Assembly (NCBI RefSeq): GCF_037892425.1
Contig: NZ_JBBKTT010000001.1
Span: forward strand, 124,001 to 188,000
Direction: 5' to 3'
From: Lacibacter sp. H375
GTDB taxonomy: Bacteria > Bacteroidota > Bacteroidia > Chitinophagales > Chitinophagaceae
Length of the DNA stretch: 64,000 nucleotides
The position numbers and the translations under genes are program-made. Shown here one piece after another: positions 1 to 7,878 of the stretch. A model generated the notes under the pieces. That model saw nothing but the letters and a program-made list of their open reading frames with translations, was not told the origin of the DNA and made no database searches. Position 1 is the first letter of the stretch. Each line of letters opens with the position of its first letter.

Positions 1-2049
1 CTCTTTTTCCGAGACTGGATCGTTGCAATCCGTCCTTTGATCGATATTCCTGTTTCATTGATCGGTGCATTCTTTATTATGTATCTGAGCGGCTTTACCA
101 TTAATGTGCTTACACTACTAGCCATTGTATTGGCAACGGGCCTTGTGGTGGATGATGGAATTGTGGTAACAGAAAACATCTTTAAGAAAATGGAACAGGG
201 CATGGACAAATACAAAGCTGCCCGTGAAGGTTCTAAAGAAATTTATTTTGCGGTTATTGCAACGTCCATCACATTAGCCGTAGTATTTCTTCCTATCATT
301 TTCTTAGAAGGATTTGTGGGACGCTTGTTCCGTGAGTTTGGTATTGTGGTAGCGGGTGCGGTATTAATTTCTGCATTTGTATCACTCACATTAACACCTG
401 TACTCAACGTTTATCTTACCCGCAAAGGAGGAACCAAACATGGTTGGTTCTATCGTGTAACAGAACCATTCTTTACCGGTATGGAACGTGGCTACCATAA
501 ACTGCTTATCGGTTTTATGCGTGTAAGATGGGTGGCACTTATTTTAATCCTCGCTTGTTTTGGTATCATCTGGTTAATTGGGAATACGCTGCAAAGTGAA
601 CTTGCACCAATGGAAGATCGTAGCCAGTTTCGTTTACAGGTAAGTGCTCCAGAGGGAACCAGCTTTGAAGCAATGGATGCTTATATTGATAGACTGAATC
701 AACTTGTCCTGGACAGTGTGCCAGAAAATAAGGTATTGATCTCCGTTACTGCGCCGGGTTTTACAGGAGCAGGATCAGTAAACAGTGGTTTTGTCCGTTC
801 GCTACTTGTTGATCCCGATGAACGTGACCGTTCGCAACAAGAGATCGTCGATGTGATCAATCGAAATCTTCCAAAGTATAATGAAGGAAGGGCATTTGCC
901 ATTCAGGAACAAACCATTTCAGTAAACCGTCGTGGCGGTTTGCCAGTAGCATTTGTGGTGCAAAACAATAATTTTGACAAGCTGAAAGAAGTATTACCAA
1001 AGTTTTTAGAAGAAGCACAAAAAAATCCTGTGTTCTCCAGTGTTGACATCGATCTCAAATTCAACAAACCCGAGCTACGTTTAAATATTGATCGTTTACG
1101 TGCAAGTGAATTAGGTGTAAGTGTATCCGATATTTCTGAACTGATGCAGTTATCACTAAGTAACAGAAGACTGGGATATTTTATTAAAGATGGTAAGCAG
1201 TACCAAGTGATTGGCCAGGTATTAAGAAATGATCGTGATGATCCAACCGATCTGAAAAATCTTTTCGTTCGAAATGCTGGCGGACAAATGATCTCTGTTG
1301 ATCAATTCGTAAGTTTCGAAGAGGAAACTACCCCGCCAACGCTTTACCATTTCAACCGTTATAAATCAGCAACTATCAGTGCAGGTTTAGCACCGGGCAA
1401 AACAATTGGTGATGGCATTAAAGAAATGGAAGCTATTGCAGATAAGTTGCTTGATGAATCGTTCAACACAGCATTATCAGGTAACTCAAGAGATTTTGCG
1501 GAGAGCAGTGGCAATACATTTTTCGCATTGGGCCTGGCATTGATATTGATCTTCCTTGTATTGGCGGCGCAGTTTGAAAGTTTTATTGATCCATTAGTGA
1601 TCATGTTTACTGTACCATTGGCTATCGCAGGTGCATTATTCTCGTTGTGGTTATTCGATCAAACCATCAATATCTTTTCACAAATTGGTATGATCATGCT
1701 GATCGGGCTAGTGACCAAGAACGGTATCCTGATCGTTGAATTTGCAAATCAGAAAAAACACACAGGCATGCTGAAGAAGCCTGCGGTTATTGAAGCAGCA
1801 ACGATGCGTTTACGTCCTATTTTAATGACGAGTCTTGCGATGGCACTTGGTGCATTACCATTGGCATTGTCATTAGGTGCAGCATCAACAAGCCGCATTC
1901 CGTTGGGTATTGTAATTGTGGGCGGAATTATGTTCTCGTTGGTATTAACACTGTTTGTAATTCCTGCCATGTATTCGTACCTGTCATCCAAAAAAATTAA
2001 AGTGCATGAAGAAGAGACTGAAACTGTTATCACTAAGCTTTCTGATTAA
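1..2049 (+). CDS. RND-family efflux transporter, inner-membrane subunit (5' end off the window)
   Basis: The frame is open to base 1, so the gene starts upstream; 682 residues are visible of the roughly 1040 usual for an AcrB/MexB-like pump. It begins inside transmembrane segments 3-4. The proton-relay pair of TM4 is present (VVDDG, about visible residues 51-52), followed by the second periplasmic porter domain and the C-terminal membrane block with the TM10 lysine motif (GLVTKNG). Such pumps export drugs or other hydrophobic compounds by proton antiport with a periplasmic adaptor and an outer-membrane channel. The TolC-like gene that follows overlaps this one by 44 bases, so the two are translated from one transcript. 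The adaptor gene is presumably upstream, outside the window. The substrate cannot be told from sequence. Confidence 0.95.
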   Translation, partial: LFFRDWIVAIRPLIDIPVSLIGAFFIMYLSGFTINVLTLLAIVLATGLVVDDGIVVTENIFKKMEQGMDKYKAAREGSKEIYFAVIATSITLAVVFLPIIFLEGFVGRLFREFGIVVAGAVLISAFVSLTLTPVLNVYLTRKGGTKHGWFYRVTEPFFTGMERGYHKLLIGFMRVRWVALILILACFGIIWLIGNTLQSELAPMEDRSQFRLQVSAPEGTSFEAMDAYIDRLNQLVLDSVPENKVLISVTAPGFTGAGSVNSGFVRSLLVDPDERDRSQQEIVDVINRNLPKYNEGRAFAIQEQTISVNRRGGLPVAFVVQNNNFDKLKEVLPKFLEEAQKNPVFSSVDIDLKFNKPELRLNIDRLRASELGVSVSDISELMQLSLSNRRLGYFIKDGKQYQVIGQVLRNDRDDPTDLKNLFVRNAGGQMISVDQFVSFEEETTPPTLYHFNRYKSATISAGLAPGKTIGDGIKEMEAIADKLLDESFNTALSGNSRDFAESSGNTFFALGLALILIFLVLAAQFESFIDPLVIMFTVPLAIAGALFSLWLFDQTINIFSQIGMIMLIGLVTKNGILIVEFANQKKHTGMLKKPAVIEAATMRLRPILMTSLAMALGALPLALSLGAASTSRIPLGIVIVGGIMFSLVLTLFVIPAMYSYLSSKKIKVHEEETETVITKLSD

Positions 2050-3319
2050 CATCCTTGCATTTGCTCAGGAACCGTCAAAGCTGAGTGTTGATGATGCTAT
2101 ACGCATGGCCGTTGAAAAAAACTTTGATGTTGAGATCGTAAAGAATGAACAACAGATCGGCGCTATCAATAACAACTGGGGCACTGCGGGTTTGTGGCCC
2201 AATATCAATCTTAACAGCACACTTGGTATTGCTTCTAATAATCTTGAACAACGTTTATCAAACGGCACAACCATTAAACGTAATGGTGCTGTTCTTCGTA
2301 ACCTAAATGCAGGTTTGGCTGTAAGCTGGCGCATCTTTGATGGTATGCGGATGTTTGCAAGCAAACGCCGTTTAGAAGAATTAGAAAAGATCGGCGAACT
2401 CAGTTTCCGCAGCCAGGTAAATACAACAGTGTTTAATGTGATTGCTGCTTATTATGAAATTGTACAGCTTAATCAACAACGAAAAGCATTACAGGCAACC
2501 ATCAAGTTTTTTGAAGAACGTAAACTGATCGCTGAAAGCAGGTTTACAATTGGCACTGCACCTAAAACAGATTTCCTGCAAGCCGAAGTAGATCTCAATC
2601 AACAAAAAGGAAGTTTGTTAGCCATTGAAAATAATATCCGTATAGCCAAAGCCAATTTCAATAATCTATTGGCCCGCAAACCTGATACAGTTTTTGAAGT
2701 AATGGAAGTGATTGAACCAGATGCTACAGTTAGCTACGCAACACTGCAACAAAAAGCTACAACAGATAACTATGATCTGTTACTGGCTCAAAGTAGCTTG
2801 TCTGTATTAGTACAACAAAAGCGTGAGATCATTTCACAACGTTTACCATCAGTTACACTCAACGGCAATTTCAATTTATCACAAAGTAAAAACGATGCAG
2901 GTTTCACCTTATTCAACCGTAACCTCGGACCTAACGGGAATATTGGAATAGCCATTCCTATTTTCCAGGGTGGTAATATCAAACGCCAGGAACAGGTGGC
3001 TGATATTGGCATCAAAAACCAACAGATCGTCATAGACCGTTTAAAGAACCAGGTAAATACAAGTTTGCTGAATGCTTTTTATAATTTTCAAAACGCACTC
3101 AATCTGGTAAAGCTTGAAAAAAACACATTGGCATTGATCGAAGAAAATAATGTGATCGCTACTGAACGTTTCCGAAAGCTGGCCATCACATCACTTGAAT
3201 TACGCCAGGTGCAGATCGATTATATCAACGGACAAACACGTTATATCAATTCTCTTTACATGGCTAAGCTCGCAGAGGCTGAAATGAAGTTGCTGGCAGG
3301 AGATCTCAACAAACTTTAA
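2006..3319 (+). CDS. TolC-like outer-membrane efflux channel protein
   Basis: A 437-residue protein with a clear signal peptide (n-region MKKRLK, cleavage near AFAQ), followed by the long alternating alpha-helical and beta segments of the outer membrane efflux protein (OEP) family. Two related halves are visible, each with extended Gln/Asn-rich helices. It should form the trimeric outer-membrane tunnel for the RND pump encoded just upstream. The start lies inside the pump gene, in another frame, with a 44-base overlap. I prefer this start because it is the one that gives a proper signal peptide. A good intrinsic terminator follows at 3341, so the efflux operon ends here. Confidence 0.93.
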   Translation: MKKRLKLLSLSFLINILAFAQEPSKLSVDDAIRMAVEKNFDVEIVKNEQQIGAINNNWGTAGLWPNINLNSTLGIASNNLEQRLSNGTTIKRNGAVLRNLNAGLAVSWRIFDGMRMFASKRRLEELEKIGELSFRSQVNTTVFNVIAAYYEIVQLNQQRKALQATIKFFEERKLIAESRFTIGTAPKTDFLQAEVDLNQQKGSLLAIENNIRIAKANFNNLLARKPDTVFEVMEVIEPDATVSYATLQQKATTDNYDLLLAQSSLSVLVQQKREIISQRLPSVTLNGNFNLSQSKNDAGFTLFNRNLGPNGNIGIAIPIFQGGNIKRQEQVADIGIKNQQIVIDRLKNQVNTSLLNAFYNFQNALNLVKLEKNTLALIEENNVIATERFRKLAITSLELRQVQIDYINGQTRYINSLYMAKLAEAEMKLLAGDLNKL

Positions 3320-3340
3320 TTTATCTCAACATATTTTACA

Positions 3341-3374
3341 GGTCCGGTACATCAGCCGGACCTTTCTTTTTTTA
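3341..3374 (+). terminator. Intrinsic terminator of the efflux operon
   Basis: A perfect 7-bp stem GGTCCGG / CCGGACC (3341-3347 and 3356-3362) with an 8-base loop, followed by a T-rich run. It lies 21 bases after the TolC-like stop codon and before purE. Confidence 0.85.
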
Positions 3375-3381
3375 CTGCTTT

Positions 3382-3389
3382 TAGTTTTG
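3382..3389 (+). promoter_or_regulatory. Probable Bacteroidota -7 promoter element for purE
   Basis: TAGTTTTG matches the Bacteroidota -7 consensus TAnnTTTG exactly and lies 23 bases before the purE ATG, just after the upstream terminator. No convincing -33 TTTG is visible because the upstream region is the terminator T-run. Confidence 0.4.
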
Positions 3390-3411
3390 TTTCTTTGCAG
3401 CAAATCAATTT

Positions 3412-3927
3412 ATGGCAACTCCAATCATTGGTATTATCATGGGTAGCGACAGCGATCTTCCTGTTATGCAACCAGCAGCCGACATCCTGAAAGAATTTGG
3501 CATCGATTATGAATTAACGGTTGTGTCTGCTCATCGCACACCCCTTCGTATGGTGGAATATGCAAAAACTGCAAGAGATAGAGGATTGAAAGTAATTATT
3601 GCTGGTGCAGGTGGTGCAGCACATTTGCCGGGTATGGTTGCCAGTATAACAATTTTACCTGTAATTGGTGTGCCTGTAAAATCATCGAACTCGATCGATG
3701 GTTGGGACTCTGTTCTTTCTATTTTACAAATGCCGAATGGTGTACCAGTTGCTACCGTTGCTTTAAATGCCGCAAAAAATGCAGGCATACTTGCAGCAGA
3801 GATCATTGGAACATTTGACGAAACAGTGGCTGCGAAAATTTCAACTTATAAAACAAGTATGAATGATGAAGTACTCACCAAGGTTAACAAGTTGAAACAA
3901 CAGGGCTGGGATAATAAGTTTGATTAA
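3412..3927 (+). CDS. purE: N5-carboxyaminoimidazole ribonucleotide mutase (PurE class I)
   Basis: 171 residues, the normal length for class I PurE, which converts N5-CAIR to CAIR in de novo purine synthesis in the cytoplasm. The diagnostic motifs are present: MGSDSD near the N-terminus (phosphate/CO2 site), SAHRTP (catalytic His region) and [11 protein letters not shown]. It usually pairs with PurK, which is not in this window. It has its own probable promoter after the efflux terminator. Five bases after its stop begins a 56-codon membrane-protein ORF that may be co-transcribed. Confidence 0.96.
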   Translation: MATPIIGIIMGSDSDLPVMQPAADILKEFGIDYELTVVSAHRTPLRMVEYAKTARDRGLKVIIAGAGGAAHLPGMVASITILPVIGVPVKSSNSIDGWDSVLSILQMPNGVPVATVALNAAKNAGILAAEIIGTFDETVAAKISTYKTSMNDEVLTKVNKLKQQGWDNKFD

Positions 3928-3932
3928 CATAT

Positions 3933-4103
3933 ATGATAAGAACTATAGCAGAGATCATTGTATGCACTTTGCTATTGTGTGCCTTTTTACTTCCTTTTAT
4001 TGGCTATTTCTTGGACTACAGAAGAGATAAAAAACTTTTTCTAAAGGAGTTAAAAGACGCCGGAGAAATGGTAACTAATTTCTTTATAAGGATGTTCAAA
4101 TAA
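3933..4103 (+). CDS. Small single-pass membrane protein, function unknown
   Basis: An ATG-initiated ORF of 56 residues starting 5 bases after purE. It has one hydrophobic segment (about residues 7-27), then a charged tail rich in Lys, Arg, Asp and Glu. The placement, spacing and plausible membrane-anchor composition suggest a real small gene read through from purE, but I recognise no family. It ends 4 bases before the convergent bshC stop. Confidence 0.5.
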   Translation: MIRTIAEIIVCTLLLCAFLLPFIGYFLDYRRDKKLFLKELKDAGEMVTNFFIRMFK

Positions 4104-4107
4104 CATT

Positions 4108-5706
4108 TTACTTAATGGTTAATACTACAAAATCCTGTTCCAGTGAAAGAGAGTGTTGATACAATGCATCAATAAACTCACCTCCCTGCTTTGCATAAAA
4201 GCTTAGAAAACTTTCTTTACGTTCCTGCAAGCCATTACCGGGAAACAGTTGTTGTTTGATCGTTTGTATCTGGCGTTGTTCATCGGCATACTTTCTTTTT
4301 TCTGCACGAATAATCTTCTTTTCCAGTTCCTGCAAGCGATAAACAGCTTTTACTTTTAATGCTTCAACATGTTGCAACAAGGTGGGATCAACAGTTGCTG
4401 CCTGTTCCTTCAATAATTCATACAACTCTTCGGCTTTGGTTAAACTGCCGTTGAGTTGAATTTTATTGACTGTTGTGCGATGTACATATTGATTGAGTAA
4501 TGCTTCGCTGCTTTTGAAAAAATCTTCAACCGTAAAACCAAGCTTATCTATCTTCCCGATCCATTGCTTTTGTGTTACAAGGAAAGAATTACGCAATACC
4601 AACACAGGAAAAGGAACATGATGATGTGCAAATACATTTTTCAACTCTAACCAATAAGCCAACTCTCCCCCGCCACCAATAAATGCAATGTTGGGAAGAA
4701 TCGTATCCTGGTATAACCCACGCAAAATTACATTGGGACTAAATCGTTCCGGATGTTCATTCAATTCCTTCAACATTTCATCTTTCGTAAACTTAATTGT
4801 TGAATTTGCAACCGCAAAACCTTCACCATCAGCTTCTATCCTTTCACGCAGGTCTTCATCAAAATAAAATAAATTGATCTCTCTGCCACCTGCCTGTACT
4901 TTATAATGCTCATCAAGTTTAGTGATTGTATCTGCCACTTTTTTTGCCGATGAACGATTCAGCAACTCATCTTCAAATACCGGGATCATTTGCTGCTTAA
5001 GTTCTTTCGCATCAGCATTGATCACAATTAATCCAAACCGTTCGAACAGAAAATGTACAAACTCAAATGTTGCATCCTGTATGGTTGTTTTCTCTTTGTA
5101 ACAAGCGAGCAATGCATCTACTATTTCTTTGCCATGTGGTTCAACCAGTAACTGTCCACTAATTGCATGGATGAGTTGTGTGATATGCTTATCAACAACC
5201 ATTCTTCCAAATGCTCCGTTCTGTTTCGTAGCCCATTGATATTTTACCCCATTCACTGTAGCATAGCTCAATTCTTCAAAGTCTGCATCTTCGCTACCCA
5301 TATAATAAACAGGTACGAAGTTGTATTGCGTCAATTCCTGTTTTAAAGTATCAGCAAGTTTAATGGCATGCAGAATTTTATAAACGAAATAAAGCGGACC
5401 GGTAAATAAGTTGGGCTGATGCGCCGTGGTAATAGTGAATGTATGTTCGTTCAGCAACAAATCGATATTACGGTTAACCGCTACTGATTCACTTACGGAA
5501 CTATATTGTTTTTTTAAATGATCGACCAACACTTTACGGTTGGTCTTATACGCCGAACGTTGTGCAATTGCCTGCTTAATACCTTCAAGATTGGGCCTGT
5601 GCACATAGAAAGGCTGCAATGCCTCAGCATTATCCAGGTAATCCAATACAATTGATGAGAAAGCAGCCGTGTTACGGTAAGTGATCCGTTGCGATGTACA
5701 GTCCAT
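4108..5706 (-). CDS. bshC: Putative cysteine ligase BshC (bacillithiol biosynthesis)
   Basis: Matches BshC, which adds cysteine to glucosaminyl-malate in the last step of bacillithiol synthesis. Features seen: an N-terminal MDCTS start, the HQPNLFTGPLYFVYK segment typical of the nucleotide-binding core, and a C-terminal coiled-coil rich in Lys/Glu (about residues 420-500). Length from this start is 532 residues, in line with the family. The frame is open 20 codons further upstream (to 5766), but that extension (CRTVVCNRSD...) is unlike the family, so the ATG at 5706 is preferred. It is the last gene of the long minus-strand run and has no obvious link to hydroxyproline catabolism; transcription may simply run on into it. 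Confidence 0.88.
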   Translation of the reverse strand: MDCTSQRITYRNTAAFSSIVLDYLDNAEALQPFYVHRPNLEGIKQAIAQRSAYKTNRKVLVDHLKKQYSSVSESVAVNRNIDLLLNEHTFTITTAHQPNLFTGPLYFVYKILHAIKLADTLKQELTQYNFVPVYYMGSEDADFEELSYATVNGVKYQWATKQNGAFGRMVVDKHITQLIHAISGQLLVEPHGKEIVDALLACYKEKTTIQDATFEFVHFLFERFGLIVINADAKELKQQMIPVFEDELLNRSSAKKVADTITKLDEHYKVQAGGREINLFYFDEDLRERIEADGEGFAVANSTIKFTKDEMLKELNEHPERFSPNVILRGLYQDTILPNIAFIGGGGELAYWLELKNVFAHHHVPFPVLVLRNSFLVTQKQWIGKIDKLGFTVEDFFKSSEALLNQYVHRTTVNKIQLNGSLTKAEELYELLKEQAATVDPTLLQHVEALKVKAVYRLQELEKKIIRAEKRKYADEQRQIQTIKQQLFPGNGLQERKESFLSFYAKQGGEFIDALYQHSLSLEQDFVVLTIK

Positions 5707-5772
5707 ACGTTTTGTAAAATTAGGAACATCCGAACGGTTACACACAACCGTCCGACAAGTTTTCACATTCCT

Positions 5773-6603
5773 TTATTTAAGCTCGTAGGCTACCACCGAG
5801 TTCTTCCAGAAAGTGGGGATGTATACGATACGTTTCGCAGCATCGTAACCAATATCAGCGGAGTTAATCTTTTGTTCCCTTCCATCAAGCAAAACCTGTT
5901 TGGTTCCATCAGCATTTACATAATAAACTACACCCCCCCAGGTTGAGACGATGTAATCGTTGCCTCCAACGTTTTCAATACCATCTGTGCCACCTTCCAT
6001 TCCTTCGGCCAGTTTGGTGAGCGATCCATCTTTTTCCATGCGATACATGCTACCGGCATCAAGCACATATAAACTGCCTTTGTGCTTTAATATGCCATTC
6101 GGTCCTTTCAGTTTTGAACTGTCGATCAGCATTGATGCTTTACCGTCTTTCACTTCATAAACACGTCTTGCACGTGAGTCGGTTACATAAACAGTTCCAT
6201 TTTCATCGGCCGACACATCATTCAAACCTCCAGCACCTTCAATTGCAATTCGTTCAATAATAGTTCCGCTCTTTACATCTATCACTACCAATTCAGTAAG
6301 ATCGGCAACGTATAATTTGTTTTTGTGTAATCCCATGCCTTTGGGAGCCTGCAAACCACTCACCCAATCAACAGCAATGATCTTTCCATCAAGCCCAACT
6401 TTTCCAATCGAGCCTTTTCCATCATTCGCCCAGGGTTGACCATCAATATTTGCTACGTACAAGACATTATTCTTCCCATCAAATAAAACAGATTCAGGAA
6501 CTTTTAAAAGCGTATCAGTTGACCACAATTTTACTAATTGCTTTTGAGCAGATGCCACTGTGAAGAGAGCAGCAGCAATAACAAGCAGAAATATTTTTTT
6601 CAT
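5773..6603 (-). CDS. Secreted SMP-30/gluconolactonase-like beta-propeller protein
   Basis: 276 residues with a signal peptide (MKKIFLL... ending VASAQ). The mature part is a six-bladed propeller of the SMP-30/gluconolactonase/LRE or NHL type, with repeated VYVTD and LYVLD-like strands. It is predicted to be periplasmic. The gene starts 27 bases after the stop of the FAD-dependent dehydrogenase, so it is probably the tail of the hydroxyproline/arabinoside operon. The SMP-30 superfamily includes sugar lactonases, and arabinose is an expected product of this operon. However, I cannot identify a full metal-binding catalytic set, and a non-enzymatic binding propeller is equally possible. Confidence 0.7.
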   Translation of the reverse strand: MKKIFLLVIAAALFTVASAQKQLVKLWSTDTLLKVPESVLFDGKNNVLYVANIDGQPWANDGKGSIGKVGLDGKIIAVDWVSGLQAPKGMGLHKNKLYVADLTELVVIDVKSGTIIERIAIEGAGGLNDVSADENGTVYVTDSRARRVYEVKDGKASMLIDSSKLKGPNGILKHKGSLYVLDAGSMYRMEKDGSLTKLAEGMEGGTDGIENVGGNDYIVSTWGGVVYYVNADGTKQVLLDGREQKINSADIGYDAAKRIVYIPTFWKNSVVAYELK

Positions 6604-6630
6604 ATCGTTTTGAATGATTAGAATAGCAAT

Positions 6631-7875
6631 TTACGAAAATCGGTGAGGATCGTAAGGTTTTAAATCAACACTGGCTAGTTGTTCGTTGGCCAGTTCTGCC
6701 ACCAGCTTTCCTGTTCCTGCACCTAAGCTCAAGCCGATCATTGCATGACCGGTTGCAATAATTGTATTACTGTTCAATCTGCCAATGTAGGGCAGCCCGT
6801 CGGGGGAACAAGGTCTATAACCGTACCATATTTTATCTTCGGCAGGTAGTGGTATTTTAAATTGGGGAACGAAACGTTCTACTGCGTTCAGAATGCCTTC
6901 CACCCGTTTAAATCGTGGAGGAGTTTTAGTTGAGGTAATTTCCATTGTGCCACCAAAGCGGATCTTGTTTCCATCCATTGGCGTAATAGCAACACGACCT
7001 TCCTGCAACACAGCAGGATGATTAAATATAAAAGGCGAATCTTCTAACGTAACAGAATAACCACGACCGGGCATTAGTGGCAAATTCATTCCAACCATTG
7101 CCGCAATTTCTCTCGACCAGGAACCGGTTGCTATCACCACCACATCTGCATCGTAAGTTTTTGTTGAAGTTTTTACAGCCGTTATTTGTTTGCCGCTTTT
7201 AATAAATCCATTTACTTCCGAATCAGGAACTAACTGCACACCGTTGCGTTGCAGAATACCCATCAACCCTTTCATTAATTTTTGTGGATACAAATGCGCA
7301 TCGCATTTAAAATACAAAGCACCACGTATGTTGAGTTCAACCTGAGGTTCCATGGCCTGTACTTCATCTTTCGACAACATCACTGCATCCAAACCTAGTT
7401 TGTGTGATACTTCCGCAACATGATGCGAATGCTCTTCATTCGCTTCTGTTTGATACATTTCCAGCAGCCCTTTTTTCTCATATCCAAAATCAAAGTCCGG
7501 AAGTTTCGTCCACTCTTCATAAAGCTGCTGACTGAATAATGCAATGTCACGCAAAGGCACTGCTGTATCAGCAACATGTTTTGCAGTGGCACTCTTCATA
7601 AATTTTAACCCCCATGAAATAAGGGCAGCATTTAAACGTGGCTCAACATAGAACGGGCTTCTTGAATTCCACATCCATTTCAAACCTTGTGTTACAATAC
7701 CCGGAGTTGCCAATGGTACAAAGTGGCTCGGACAAACATACCCTGCATTACCATATGAACAGTTATCGGAGAAATCGCCTTTATCCAATACCGTTACATC
7801 CCAACCGCTTTGTTGCAGATAGTAAGCAGAACTTAAACCAATAATGCCGCCGCCAATGACAATTGCTTTGCCCAT
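6631..7875 (-). CDS. FAD-dependent D-amino-acid dehydrogenase, probable D-hydroxyproline dehydrogenase
   Basis: 414 residues of the DadA-like DAO family. An N-terminal Rossmann motif (IGGGIIGLSSAYYL) is followed by the FAD-binding NAGYVCPSH segment and a C-terminal GHAMIGLSLGAGTG flavin-binding block. DadA-like enzymes oxidise D-amino acids. Since the operon also encodes a 4-hydroxyproline epimerase, a DHDPS-fold deaminase and a semialdehyde dehydrogenase, the likely substrate is cis-4-hydroxy-D-proline, giving pyrroline-4-hydroxy-2-carboxylate. It lies 3 bases from the GH146-like gene upstream, so translational coupling is likely. The specificity is inferred from context; the family call is firm. 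Confidence 0.88.
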   Translation of the reverse strand: MGKAIVIGGGIIGLSSAYYLQQSGWDVTVLDKGDFSDNCSYGNAGYVCPSHFVPLATPGIVTQGLKWMWNSRSPFYVEPRLNAALISWGLKFMKSATAKHVADTAVPLRDIALFSQQLYEEWTKLPDFDFGYEKKGLLEMYQTEANEEHSHHVAEVSHKLGLDAVMLSKDEVQAMEPQVELNIRGALYFKCDAHLYPQKLMKGLMGILQRNGVQLVPDSEVNGFIKSGKQITAVKTSTKTYDADVVVIATGSWSREIAAMVGMNLPLMPGRGYSVTLEDSPFIFNHPAVLQEGRVAITPMDGNKIRFGGTMEITSTKTPPRFKRVEGILNAVERFVPQFKIPLPAEDKIWYGYRPCSPDGLPYIGRLNSNTIIATGHAMIGLSLGAGTGKLVAELANEQLASVDLKPYDPHRFS

Positions 7876-7878
7876 AAT

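Noticed and set aside
5707-5766. 20-codon N-terminal extension of BshC
   Set aside because: The extension has no resemblance to the family; the downstream MDCTS start matches it. I shortened the gene.
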